Positions 11,482 to 22,775 of a stretch of DNA of 64,000 bases are shown here, piece after piece. The notes under the pieces are model-generated. The model worked only from the letters and a program-made list of their open reading frames with translations. It ran no database searches and was not told where the DNA came from. The translations under genes were made by a program, and so were the position numbers. The stretch lies in assembly GCF_021134715.1 (NCBI RefSeq), contig NC_060019.1:1054001-1118000 (forward strand), in the 5' to 3' direction. This DNA comes from Daphnia pulex. Its lineage: Eukaryota > Arthropoda > Branchiopoda > Diplostraca > Daphniidae. How positions within the stretch are numbered: the first letter of the stretch is position 1; each line of letters opens with the position of its first letter.

Positions 11482-12531
11482 ATGAAAGTAGGTGTTTTCA
11501 TTCAACTGTGCTTCCTCATATCCATTGGCTACGCTCAACAAACGCAAGGTAAATGGAAACAATTAAATAGGATATTACTGTTATTGACCCAGAAATAAAA
11601 ACAGTTCTTCCGGAAATTGTTACAGAACTTCCGGAACATGTCGATAAGACGACCTGCATTCCGCTTAAAAACTTACGAGACTCGTTGGTGCAACGGGGAC
11701 TGGGAGAAGCCCGCAAAATACGAAAGGCATGTTTAAAAAACCATTTGAAATAAAAAAATATTTTATAGGAATAATGACGACGAATCTTTTTCCCTAATTA
11801 AGGTTCAACTACATTTGATCGGAAGCGGTAAGAGATAACCCGATTAGTCCTCGATTATAGTTGGATGCTATTTTAAACGTTCTGATTTCTATTCTAGGAG
11901 ATATCGATGTGTCTGTCGCTATTGCAACTCGTTTTCTCGATGAAGCTGCCACCAGACCTATCGTTCACCAGTGTGGAGATTATCAAGGAACCGCCAATGA
12001 CGTAATAGTAACAGTTAGTTGTTTAGAGGAAAGAGAAGGTGCGGATATTGAGGGCTACACTGGGTATGCAATCTACGCTCAATTTCACGGCGACGTCGCC
12101 AATCAAGATGCAGCTATCTGCCAAATGGACATAGTCCTCTACGACAGTACGTACATAATTCTTATCAAAATTACAACTTGAAGCGGTGTTTATACTTACC
12201 AAATTCTTTGGCTGCAGAATATGCCAACCAGAAAAGCGAAAATCTGAAAAATTTGGTCATCATCACCGGCATAGTCTTCGGGTTGATTCTTGGAGTCGCT
12301 GTTGGAGTAATCATCTGGTACCTCTGCGTCAAAAAGTAGGTATTTGAGTAAAGTTGCAATTTTCTAACACAAATGGTAATTATAACAAATTTACTGTACA
12401 GGCAAAGGACGGTGAAAGATGAACTTCCTTCCGGCGTGCAATACTGGGAAGAAGAGGTTGCCAAAGAAGATGTCAAAAGCAAAAAGAAGCCAGTAGAAGA
12501 TGATTATGATGACGAAGTGTTTTTAAGTTGA
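11482..12531 (+). CDS. Single-pass type I membrane protein, family not recognised
   Basis: Six exons (11482-11548, 11593-11726, 11803-11827, 11898-12146, 12218-12335, 12402-12531) keep one frame of 240 residues. Residues 1-18 (MKVGVFIQLCFLISIGYA) are a signal peptide. The ectodomain of ~155 residues contains few cysteines (TTCIPL, HQCGDYQGT, VSCLEE, ICQMDIVLYD). A membrane segment LVIITGIVFGLILGVAVGVI, extended by IWYLC, precedes a ~50-residue charged tail ending in DDYDDEVFLS. Exon 3 is only 25 nt. The intron after exon 2 uses a GC donor (AAAG|GCATGT), needed to keep the frame. The regular splice pattern and clear topology argue for a real gene, but no domain is recognisable. Confidence 0.75.
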
Positions 12532-12909
12532 TGCGATCATGCTGCCCATGCATTCTTTCGTTTAAAATTTTGTATCCAACCATTTTGTAATCACGAATAC
12601 GTTATAAATTATCTTTACGAGTTTCAAAATTACTTACACTTTCGCCTACAATGATGACAGTTGGTTTCTCACCTGTTACGCCTGTAGATCACCTGTAAAA
12701 CATCACGAACAATTCTGCTAAGATTAAACAAGGAAACGCCTTTTAAATAGCATTTCGTGAAAGAAAGTGTATTGTTTTTTTAGAGATGTCACTTTTTCAC
12801 TTCTCAAAAAATCTTGCGTTCATTTGAGAATTGAACCAAAGAGAAAAATGCGCGTTCGAAATTTTTTTGCGATTTTTGTTGCTGTCATTGACGTGTAAAA
12901 GTGTAGGGA
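12532..12909. other. Convergent intergenic region
   Basis: The 3' ends of the membrane-protein gene and of CWF19L1 face each other. No further gene is seen. Confidence 0.6.
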
Positions 12910-15244
12910 TTACAAAGTAAAATCGAATGGTTGAAACATTTGCCGAAAACGGGCTGTTTCTTTAACCTCTTGGTCCTTTGAAGACGGACAGTTTTTCCAG
13001 TCGACTCTATCCATGCAGTTGAGTAAATCTTGATTGGCCAGCACCTCCCGACCAAACTGCAAAGGGAAGCGCCCTTGTATGTGAGATACGAAGCGCTCCT
13101 TCTTCGGTAGTTCCAGGAAAAAGTATGGTTTGCCAGAGGGGACAACTTGGCGAAGTTCGGCGTGTGGCGGAAGCTCATCCAAGTTGATGGATTGCATAGC
13201 GGCCATTTCAACGAAAACTTCCTTGACGAGATCTTCTTTTTCACTCGGAATGGCGACGCACTGGATCTGCAGGTGAGGCGATTTGAAGCTCCGCTCGAAA
13301 AAGACGACGCTCTTACCTTTTGTCTTTAGCGCTTTCGTGATTGCTACTTTAAATGTATAAAAGCGGTTAAGGAAATTCAGTTTTACGAGTAGACATTTTT
13401 CTTATCTAGTAATAAGTATAATGTGAAAAAGGATATTTGTCAACTTCTTCCAGGACTTCTTCCGGCAATTCAATTATGCTTTGATAGTGCCCTATTAATT
13501 ATTTAAAAAATTATAATTTCGAAAGATAACACAATTTTAACAATTAGTTACCAATCGGTAAAATCAAGACGTGTTCAGGTACCAACGGACCCTTGGGCAT
13601 CGCCACGTAACACTATTGAAGACAATTACACAAAACCAAATTAGAAAAACTGCAAATGAATCAAGAAAGATTTGATTTACTTACATGTTCGCCCACACTA
13701 ATGACCAAATGTTTTTCAACTTCAGGACTGGAGAGGCAAAACCAACAAGGGCCTATTAATAACATAATTAAATGAGAATAGGAAATACAAATATAACGAT
13801 GAAAAAAAAAATATTACCCATAGGCTTGGGAGGTGGTCGCGGTGGTCTTCCCTGATTGTTCTGTCTGCGCTTGTTACCCCGCGTGTTTCCAGACATGACA
13901 TCGGCACTGACATCGTAGAAATATTGATTCCCTAATGCTTCCTGTACTTGGATAGAATTTTATGTGTTTTTCAGTAGAAAAACGTGATGAGTATAAGAAA
14001 CTTTGACTTGCCTTTCTAGCTTCCGTTTCATCTTCTTCCTGCGTGACAGCGTATGGGCAAGGAGTTGTATTGGCTGGTTGTTCATTAAGTTTTAGCGCTG
14101 GCATTTTCGCCATTGGGGCAATGTTGAATGCATAGATCCATTTGAGTTTATTTGCATTGCCAACTTTGCCCAATGCAATAAAACGAGAAACGTGAAGTGT
14201 CTTTTCTTGCAATACTTCGTGGTTTCTAATTAAATGAAAAATAAATGATGATCTAAGCATGGGAAATTCAAGACGCTTCCTTATTACCTATACGGCAACC
14301 GCTCGTAGTGTATCCCTTCTGATCCAGCAAAATGGTATCTAGGTTTGATCCTTTGAGCTAGTCGAGAAAGCAAAGCAGATCCAAACTTTTCACTATTTGC
14401 ACCTTCCTATAAGAGAATTTCTTAAATTAAAACTAACTTAAATAATTAACAAAAACTATTGCATACCAATGGGAGAGACAAATTTTCAACACCTTTTGGC
14501 CACTGTGATGTCAACAATATGTCTACTCCTGTCGAACTGTTTCCAACTTGAACTTCAATTGACTTGATAGCGTCCATCGTGAAGCCAACATCATTTGGCT
14601 TGGTCATCATCTTTTGCTTGCCACTGACATATACCATTTTCAAACCACTACTTCCAGTAAATACTCCGTAATCACCTAATAATAGAAATGTTACAGCCTC
14701 CTTGGTATTAACGAAAAGCTCGAGACCTTACCAAGGTAAGTCAAATTGTTGCAAACTTCACATCCCTTCAAATCTGGGAGATAGCGAGAATGTTCTGGCT
14801 TGGATGATCCCAAAATAAATGTTGGAATAGGAACTGGAAGAAAAAGATTGTTTTAAATTGGTTACATATTTTAAAGAAGTAAAATTTCAACATACCTTGT
14901 TTCTCAGCTATTTTATAGGATTCTAGCTGAGCTTCAGCAGTAGGGTCAGTACTGAAGAAGTCCCCAACACAAAGCTAGAATTTAATAACATTTATTACAC
15001 AGGATAAAAACATTACAATCCATTTAAATTGCTATTAAATGTGTCGGTATCCCAGCTTACCAACATGTCGAACGGCCCAGATTTTTTGTTGATCGTTCGC
15101 ACACGATTAAATAGGGCATCATATTGACCTTCAACGTCACCTGCTACAAGACTAATGGAAACAAAACATTAGTTACATTTGATTAAAAGCGCACAAATTG
15201 GTTAAAAAGAAAAAACCTTCTTACATTTTCAAATTTTCAGCCAT
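12910..15244 (-). CDS. CWF19L1: CWF19-like protein 1 (spliceosome-associated)
   Basis: Twelve exons give 528 residues, close to vertebrate CWF19L1. In coding order they end or start at 15244-15225, 15151-15061, 14974-14896, 14833-14732, 14675-14467, 14406-14288, 14225-14012, 13941-13818, 13752-13685, 13612-13552, 13491-13437 and 13354-12910. The N-terminal half is the metallophosphatase-like region ([24 protein letters not shown]). The C-terminal half has the CwfJ domains: [28 protein letters not shown] with HIT-like histidines, [20 protein letters not shown] and [10 protein letters not shown]. The family acts in late spliceosome and lariat handling. Intron 7 uses a GC donor, and intron 11 is an AT-AC U12-type intron. 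The gene is divergent from SLC37A4. Confidence 0.95.
13355..13436 (-). other. AT-AC (U12-type) intron in CWF19L1
   Basis: On the minus strand the 82-nt intron begins ATATCCTTT, the full U12 5' splice consensus, has TTCCTTAAC (13366-13374) as a full-match branch site about 12 nt from the end, and ends in AC. Only this AT-AC pair restores the frame (EEVDK to [10 protein letters not shown]); no GT-AG pair does. Confidence 0.92.
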
Positions 15245-15650
15245 TTTTGCTATCAAGAGCAGACGACTGTTTTAGAAACAACATTGCCGGATCTCAAATT
15301 TAACTCATTTTGACTTAAAGAATATTTGCTCATAAAAAAATCAAGCACGAAAATCCCTAGAATCATTAGCATATCAATTCGCCTTGAGACTTTGAATTAT
15401 GGAGTCTTTCCTCGTCCGCCGTGTAAAGTGAAATGGATACATGCTGAAATAAAAACATTTAATTGCTGGGATGTGTCGGCTCGGATTCGTGCTTCACAAC
15501 AGGTTGTTTTTGTTTACCATTTACAGCCAAGGTCATGTTACCATCTAGCTCATGAGACGAGACGAGTTTGTTGTTTTCTTCCTGTGTTGGCTGTGTATGG
15601 TATCAGTTGGTCAGTTACTATCCAAAGGCCGATGAAGGTTCTGTATCAAA
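15245..15650. promoter_or_regulatory. Divergent promoter region CWF19L1 / SLC37A4
   Basis: Start codons of the two divergent genes are 406 bp apart. No TATA box is obvious on either side, as expected for housekeeping genes. Confidence 0.55.
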
Positions 15651-17559
15651 ATGTCTAAAGACGCGAGTGGTTTTTGGCGGACTCAGCTGACGACTTTTGC
15701 AGTTTTATTTGCTGGATATGCATCGTATACTTATAATCGGAAAAGCGGTAGGATAACAATTATGTGAATATTTTAAATCATTATCTAATGCTTGTTTGTT
15801 TTATAGTCTCTTTTGCATTGCCAAATTTGATGAAAAATGGCCTTTTGGACAAAAGTGCTGCTGGTACATTTACTTTCTCGTGAAGTGTTTTTGAGTTTTG
15901 ACAGGTTTGTTTTCATTTCACACTTTTCTTATAGGAACAATATCAAGCAGCCAAAATACAGCATATGCGATAAGCAAATTTTTAGGAGGAGTCTTGTCTG
16001 ATAGAATCAGTGCCAAATGGTTATTCTTTTCAGGTAAACATATCTTTAGATTATCTTTTCTCCATAAATTACTTTAATGCTTATACTGTGTATACTTGTT
16101 TTTCAGGTTTGGTTCTCAGTGGAGGAGCAACAATTTTATTCTCAACAACTTCATCATTAACTTTGTTTGCTGCTCTGTGGTTTTTAAATGGATTTGCTCA
16201 AGGAGCAGGTTGGCCAGCTTGTGCAAAGCTGCTCAAAAAAGTACAAGATAGCCTTCCATGACCCATGCATCTAATGACAAAATTGTTTTCTTCTTTTATG
16301 TACATAGTGGTTTAGTCCTGAACAATTTGGAACATTTTGGAGTGCACTTTCTGCTTCTTCCAATGTTTCAGGATCTCTTTGCCCTTTCTTGGCAACTTGG
16401 GTAATCGAACATTTTGACTGGCGAGCTAGTCTAGTTGTTTCCGGTATTGTTACATATCTTTTGAATAAGTTGATAGTTTAACATCAGCCACATTCAGCAG
16501 CTCTTTTCACTTGTATTCACAGGTGGAGTTACCATAACCAGCGCAGTTTGTGTTGCTATGCTGTTGACTGATAGTCCAATCGATGCGGGTTTCAACAAAA
16601 ACTTTACGCCAGAAGCATCGAAGAAAAAAACAGATGGAAAAAGCACTGCTGCCCAGTCAACGTGGAGAGATCTCATTAAATCCCCTTTCTTGTGGGTCGT
16701 CTCGGTTGTTTATTTGGTCGTTTTTGCTGCCAAAACGAGTGTGACTGAATGGGGGCAAATGTACTTGATTGAAGACTTGGGCCATTCAGCTTTCACTGGT
16801 AGGAAACTTTGAAAGATTTTATCTAAAATCCTAGTAAATGTTCTTGTTATTGATTATAGGTAGCGGTTTCATCAGTGCAGTGGAGACGGGAGGATTTTTC
16901 GGTGGAATCGCCGCTGGATATGTTACTGATTGGCTCATGAAAAAAGTACGCCTTACACCTGATACTTGTTTAAAAGATTACTAATTACATAAAAATTCTT
17001 GATTTTAGTCAGGAAAAAAGACAGCCGGTAATCCACGCATGTTTGCAGCCATATGGTTCATGGCTGGCGTTGCAGGATTTTTATTTCTTCTTACTACTTT
17101 TGTAACGACGTCTACTTCTCAAGTAAATTCAATTCACGCGTTTAATTACTTTCTCTAATGTTAAACAATTTGTCTCTGTCCGTTAGTTTTTCCTTACTGT
17201 GATTGGATTTGGTCTAGGAGCGTGTCTGTACGCTTGCATCGCCATTTTTGGCATAGTCGCTTCCGAGTCTTATCCTTCTCATTTGAGCGGAACAGCACAT
17301 GCCGTTGTCGCTCTGGCTGCCAACGGTAAACAAACAAGTTATTTAAAAAATTAAGGAAGTGCGTGTGTTTTGACTTTTGTTTTTCTCTTCAGTGGGAGCA
17401 ATATTGTCTGGATTACCTTGCAGTTACGTGGCTCAATTGTACAACTGGCGCGCAATATTTATAATTCTAGAAATTTTGGCAGCGGCCGCTGCCCTATTTT
17501 TAGCCGTTTTTGGCAAAGTGTCCCCAGGATTGCCTGGAGATAAACCCAAATCCCAGTGA
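15651..17559 (+). CDS. SLC37A4: Glucose-6-phosphate translocase (SLC37A4-like, MFS)
   Basis: Ten exons (15651-15747, 15807-15863, 15935-16033, 16107-16240, 16308-16443, 16523-16798, 16860-16945, 17009-17122, 17187-17325, 17393-17559) give 434 residues, matching the ~430 of the family. Characteristic stretches are YTYNRKS near residue 30, the [20 protein letters not shown]-type loop motif of sugar-phosphate MFS carriers, [37 protein letters not shown] and the late segment [20 protein letters not shown]. Twelve hydrophobic segments are consistent with two six-helix halves. The protein exchanges glucose-6-phosphate and phosphate across the ER membrane. All introns are short GT-AG. It ends tail to tail with NDUFV3-like locus A. 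Confidence 0.93.
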
Positions 17560-17728
17560 AACTAACCAAAATAAAATACAGTAGTTATTGTTTATATGGG
17601 TCTTAGTTCAGGTACATCCGAAATTATTCACCTACAACCATTTCATTGGTTGACATTTTTAACCAAATTAGGAAAAACAAAAATACAAGAATATTGATTC
17701 TAAATATGGTCCGAAAATATTTCCATAC

Positions 17729-20700
17729 TTAAGCTTTGTTTGAAGGCTGGGGAAGTCTAAACGATTCCATAACTTTTTCAATGTCGTAAAACGACATGAC
17801 GTTGTAAGTGAAATATTCAGGATTTTTATACGGTCCTTGTTTTGACGCCCCAGGACCCACCACTATTGAGGAAAAGTAAATTTATCGTTAACTCAAATAG
17901 TTCATACAGATATACGAATGTTGACTATCATTACCTGGATCTTCAATTACGGGTTTGTCCAAATTTCCTTCGGCTGTCTCTGTCTTAGACTCTAATATTC
18001 AGCAAAGTTATGATTTCAATTAAAAATTAATCTAGACAATACACGATCAAACTGTACCTTTGGATAATTTCGAGTCCACGTCAGAGTCCGAGTCAGAGTC
18101 AGAATCCGAATCAGAATCCGAGTCTGTGTCGCTTCCAGCTGAATTCACAACATTTGAATAAATAATAAGACTGGAAATTGCAAGTTAATTAATACCGGTA
18201 GACTCCGTGTTAGGTTTGGCGTCGGTAGCTGAAGATGTAACCACAGGATCTTTTGCAGAAAATTACAATTAGCATAATACAATCAACAAAAAGAAATGCT
18301 TTTACCTTCGATTTTCTCCGCTAGTTTCACTGATTCGACAACAACAGGCGAAGAAGCAGTAACGTCTGTTTCCAAGCAAAGTTTAAGATCAGTATCATGA
18401 ATTTTTTAATCGGAATCTAGTAAAGATTACTTACTAGCAGGTTTCACCATTTCAGCCTCGCAAGGGGCAACTACAACTGGTTCTAAATAATGAAATTAAA
18501 TGTAATAACAATTTCGCTGGCTTCATAGGAAAAATCACTAACCAGTAACTTCCTCGTCTGCGGGTTTCAATGATTCGAGGACGGGAGCAGCAGCTAAAAC
18601 TGGTTCTAAATAATAAATTTAGATGAAAAAATAACACATTCGAAAAGCGATTCTAATAAACATTTATTTACCCACAACTTCTTCAACAGGTTTCCCTGCT
18701 TCAACGGTGGGAGCAGCAGCTACGAGTGGTTCTAAAATAAGAAATAAAATCCAAATATGATATTCATAATCGAACAGGTTAGTAGAACGATCCTTGTAAA
18801 ATAAATTACCAGCAATTTCTTCAGTAGATGTCACCGCTTCAACGACGGAAGGAGCTGCTAAGATTTGTCATAAGAAGTTAAGACCATAAATTGAATAAGG
18901 ATTCGAAAAATAATTATTGGGAATAAATTACCGGCAACTTCCTCGGCAGGTTTCGCTAGTTCAACGATAGAAGGAACAGCTAAGACTGGTTCTAAATAAT
19001 AAATATAAATGAAAAAATAATAAAAACACTGTAAAGCAAACTAATAAAAAATCACTTACCAATAACTTCTGCTGTAGGTTCAAGTGCTACAGCGACGGGA
19101 GGAGTAGCTAAAACTGGTTCTAAAAATACACTGAAATGTAAATGAAATTTCGCTAAAAGTCAAATTAAAATTCAACTACCAGCTACTTCTGGAGCATGTA
19201 TAACTGCTTCAACGATGGGAGGAACAGCCAAGACTGGTTCTAAATCATGAATTTATGCGTAAATAAAATTTTCGCCAATTCAACGATCCTAATAAAAATC
19301 AATTACCAGCAATTTCTTTAGCAGATGCAACTGCTTCAACGACGGAAGAAGCGGCTAAAACTGGTTCTAGAGAAGAAAATAAAATGTAAAAAAACATTTG
19401 AGTTAAAGGATCCTATTAAAAATCGATTACCAGTTACTTCCGCAGCAACTTTAACGGCTTCGACGGGAGTGGCAACTAGCACTGGTTCTAAACAATGTAG
19501 TAGAATGTTTATTACATTTTGCACAGCGATCCACGATCCTAATAAAATCGATTACCAGCAACTTCCTCAGTAGGTTTCAGTGCTTCAACGATGGGAGGAC
19601 TAGCTAAGACGGGTTCTAAATTAATAATAATAAATGTTAATGATAAAATAAAACAAACAAATAACTTTTAAGTGAACCTAACAAAAATCACTAATCACTT
19701 ATACCAGTATCTTTTTCTGTAGGTGTCAGTGCTTCAACGGCGGGAGTGGCAACTAACACTGGTTCTACATAATGAAATAAAATGTATAGTAAAATTTTTC
19801 AAAGTGATCTTAATTGAATTAATTACCGGTAACTTCTTCAGCAGATTTAGCTGTTTCAACAATGGGAGGGGCAGCCAAGACTGGTTCTAAAAGGTTGAAC
19901 ATTATGCATAAAAATTTTGCAAAACAATCCTAGTAAAATAAATTACCGACAACTTCTTCAGCAGGTTTCAGTGTCTCAACGATAGAAGGAGCAGCTATGA
20001 GTGGTTTTTTAAAAATAATTCTGAAAAATAAATATTCTGAAAAGCGATTCTAATACAAATCAATTACCCGCAACACTCTCGGCAGGTTTCACTGCTTCAG
20101 TGATGGAAGAAGCAGCCGAAATTGGTTATAAAGAATGAATTCAAATGTAAACCGATGTAAACAAACATTTTCGCCAAACGACATGTTGAATCAATTACCA
20201 GGTACTTCGGCAGCAAGTTTAACTGCTTCAATGACGGGAGGAGGAGCCGAGACAGGTTCTATTTAATGAAAAAAAAAATCCAATTACTGTAAAAGTTTTG
20301 CAAAGCGATCCTACTAAAATCAATAACCAGCAATTTCTTCAGGAGATTTCATCGCTTCACCGACGGGAGTAGTAACTAGGAGTGGTTCTAAAAAATAAAA
20401 TCGAAATCATTGTTTTACGGCGATCCTAGTGAATTGATTTTTTTAAATTACTAGCTTCCTCCTCTACAGGTTTGATTGTTTCGATGACGGAAGGAGCAGC
20501 CAAGATTGGTTCTAAATAATTGAAAAGTAAAATTCATTCAGTTAAGCGATTCTTTTTAAAAAATCAATTACCAGTGACTTCCTCGGCAGGTTTCATTTCT
20601 TCAACGACGGAAGAAGCAACTAAGATGTGTGTTCGGAAAATGAAAAGTAAATAACATTCTGTAAAGCGATCCTAGTAAAATTACCTACCAGTAACTTCTT

Positions 20701-21468
20701 CGGCAGGTTTAACTGCTTCAACTGCGGGTGGAGCAGTTAATACCGGTTCTAAATAATGTAATTAAATGTACATGTAAAAATCAGCAAAACGATCCTAGCA
20801 AAAATTGTTACCAACAACTTCCTCAGCAGGTGTCACTGCATCGACGGCGGTATCGGCGGAAGACGACTTTACCAATGGTCGTACTTCTACGTAGTATTTT
20901 GATTAGAAACAATACTTGCAAACTGTCATAGTTATAATCAAATTACCAACAACTTCTTCAGGTTTCACTGCTTCAATAATGGTAGTAGTTGCTGCAATGG
21001 GTTCTAATCCATGAAATGAAAATATTTCAAGGTTAAGACTTTTACCCTTATGTAAAGCAATTTAAATGTTACCTTTTGCTATTGACTTATTAGAAGACTC
21101 TGCACATCAATGATAAAGTACATGAATAATTTCAGATAAAACCAGATCGTATCTTTTGAAAATTATACCTGCATCTGTTGCTGTGACTGCTGACATATTT
21201 ACTATCTTTATTTCTGTTGGCTTTGAAACTATTGCAGAATGCACAGCGCTGGTACCCCTGGAAGTAGGCTGGAGAACAGACTCCAAAGGATTGTTCGTTT
21301 TAGGAGGTTTAGAGCAGAAAAGACGTGTTCCAATTGGCATCACCTTAAACAGTTCATTTCATTCAAAGTTATAAATTTCGTCCGTCTATCCATTTTTAAA
21401 TTTTAACCTAGTCCAACGTTTGTTTGTAAAAGTACCTTTCTGACGAGATTTAGGCGAACGAACGACAT
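17729..21468 (-). CDS. NDUFV3-like gene A with a repeated-exon array
   Basis: Exon 1 (21468-21436, MSFVRLNLVRK) and exon 2 (21343-21169, VMPIGTRLFCSKPPK...) form a likely mitochondrial presequence. The last exon (17862-17729) encodes the conserved NDUFV3 segment (GPYKNPEYFTYNVMSFYDIE, then FRLPQPS). NDUFV3 is an accessory subunit of complex I (NADH dehydrogenase). Between them I see about 26 small exons. Around 20 of these, ~125 bp apart, each encode a ~21-residue module like EPVLAAPPIVEAVKPAEEVAG. Exons 18138-18058 (Ser-Asp repeat), 17991-17935 and 18249-18196 differ. The junctions I worked through are phase 1-1. The unit near 20067-20128 has lost its acceptor AG. Total length would be roughly 600 residues, mostly disordered, against ~90 in locus C. 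The mammalian gene also has an optional long exon at this position. Confidence 0.75.
18058..18138 (-). repeat. Ser-Asp repeat exon in locus A
   Basis: An 81-nt exon encodes an alternating acidic run (GSDTDSDSDSDSDSDSDSDV) within the NDUFV3-like gene A. It is not present in the part of locus B that remains, nor in C. Confidence 0.85.
18434..21000 (-). repeat. Tandem exon-intron repeat array A (~125-bp unit)
   Basis: About 20 direct units. Read on the minus strand each has an acceptor TTTAG, a ~60-nt exon starting AACCAGT and ending near GAAGTTG, a donor GTAAT, then a ~60-nt AT-rich intron. Exons lie near 18543, 18672, 18809, 18930, 19058, 19178, 19304, 19429, 19553, 19704, 19827, 19945, 20067, 20198, 20326, 20449, 20568, 20687, 20809 and 20945. 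In several units the acceptor has moved inside the exon, to CTTAG before GCTGCTCC. Confidence 0.9.
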
Positions 21469-22045
21469 GATTATTGATTTCTTCGTGATATTTTTGCACT
21501 GTTAACAAAATGATAAGCTTGGCTAGGCGAGTTCTTTCTGACTGCTTCAAATCTGCTAGGACCCCCTCCTACCACAGCTTTGGCCTTGGTTAAAAATGTA
21601 GCACGCTGGATCGTATAAGCGCGTTCAAACGGGAATCTAGGTAAACATGAAGGTTTGTTGTCAAGCAGAGGCCAACCCAGCTGCTAGTTATTCACCAATC
21701 AAAACTGTTCGCGTTGTTGTCAGGCGTAGAACACACTTGAAAGAACAGCGACTAGTTCTACGAGCTACGAGTTTGGCAGCTTTGACTTTGTAAAATCTTT
21801 TTACAAAGTGTAAGGACAAACGCCTGTACGAGTACGACAGTGTTTCAGAACTTTGTTTCCCCTGATTTGAGATCGACAAGGCGGCACAAGCGGTAACCTT
21901 GACATTGTTCAAAGAAAAATTTTTGCAAGATAATTTTTCCTGTTGCGTAATTTGCAAAACAATAGTTTCTTTTTTTAAAATTCCAATGTAGTAACCCTTC
22001 GATAAAGACTAAAAATAAACCCAACCTTGAAACTGACCACAGACG
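21469..22045. repeat. Duplicated upstream flank of locus A (pairs with 29283-29885)
   Basis: The 5' flank, including TACCACAGCTTTGGCCTTGG and the GCGTTCAAACGGGAATCTAG region, is repeated with few changes upstream of locus B. Similarity stops abruptly after CCAACCTTGAAACTGACCAC on both sides. This fixes one edge of the A/B tandem duplication. Confidence 0.85.
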
Positions 22046-22113
22046 GAATATGCACTAGTATGCGCGGAATTTTCTTTGCGCGCGGAAAATTAAAATGCGC
22101 TCAAGGTGGAAAT

Positions 22114-22133
22114 GTTAGGTTAGGTTAGGTTAG
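22114..22133 (+). repeat. Interstitial telomere-type repeat (TTAGG)n
   Basis: Three full TTAGG units plus TTAG in perfect phase. TTAGG is the usual arthropod telomere unit. It lies ~70 bp from the edge of the locus A/B duplication. Confidence 0.8.
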
Positions 22134-22329
22134 ATAGATTACAATGTGATAACCGTGCGCGCAAGTCGCGAGGGGAAGAGTTTACATGCTATATAGTGTT
22201 AGAGGCTACATGCTTCACCATAATCTATTACTCTGGTCTCTTTGTAGTTTGGATTACCTTGGAAATGCAAAAATTTGTTGACATAGATTCTCAGTATTTA
22301 GAAAAAAAAGACGAAAATGGAATGAATCT

Positions 22330-22490
22330 TTTCTTAAAAATAATTTGATATGGTTAAATCAAACTTATTATGAATTGTAATTATGTGAAAACAAATTTGT
22401 ATGATGTTTTCATCTTTCACTTGTTAATAAAGTTTTTTTGGTGAGTCATTACTTTCGTCGTGAATGAGCGAACTAAAGACATTTTCTCTT
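22330..22490 (-). pseudogene. Relic of an NDUFV3-C-like first exon
   Basis: Positions 22482-22453 read MSLVRSFTTK followed by donor GTAATG, nearly the same as exon 1 of locus C (30582-30553, MSLVRPFTRK). Intron sequence after it also matches locus C (ATGGTTAAAT...GAATTGTAA). Exons 2 and 3 are absent, so this is a leftover of a second copy of the C-MANBAL block. Confidence 0.8.
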
Positions 22491-22554
22491 GATTATTTTT
22501 TATTATTATTTTAAGATTATTCTGTCTATTTATCTATATATATACATATTTATA

Positions 22555-22775
22555 CTAATATTCTTTCTCAAAACCCAACATTAAACTTATTGACTCAGTT
22601 TTATTGCAATATTTGGGGGGTTGTTTTGTGTTTTTCTTCATTTGACCACTTTTGATTGATGGAACAGCAGTTACACAGTTACACTATAAGGACAAAAAGG
22701 AAAATCTAATTCAAAGGAAATGCTAATGTTTACCAAAACGATTCCAAATATTCTTGAGCATGACGAAAAATTTAT
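22555..22775 (-). repeat. Duplicate of the 3' end of the 31.5-kb secreted-protein gene
   Basis: Matches 31250-31560 closely (shared GACTCAGTTTTATTGCAATA and GTGTTTTTCTTCATTTGACC). The MANBAL gene that lies between the equivalent segments at 30.6-31.2 kb is missing here, so a deletion followed the duplication. Confidence 0.85.

Noticed and set aside
22240-22350. Plus-strand string MQKFVDIDSQYLEKKDENGM resembling an ankyrin-type fragment
   Set aside because: Too short, no splice context, and it ends immediately; kept only as a curiosity.
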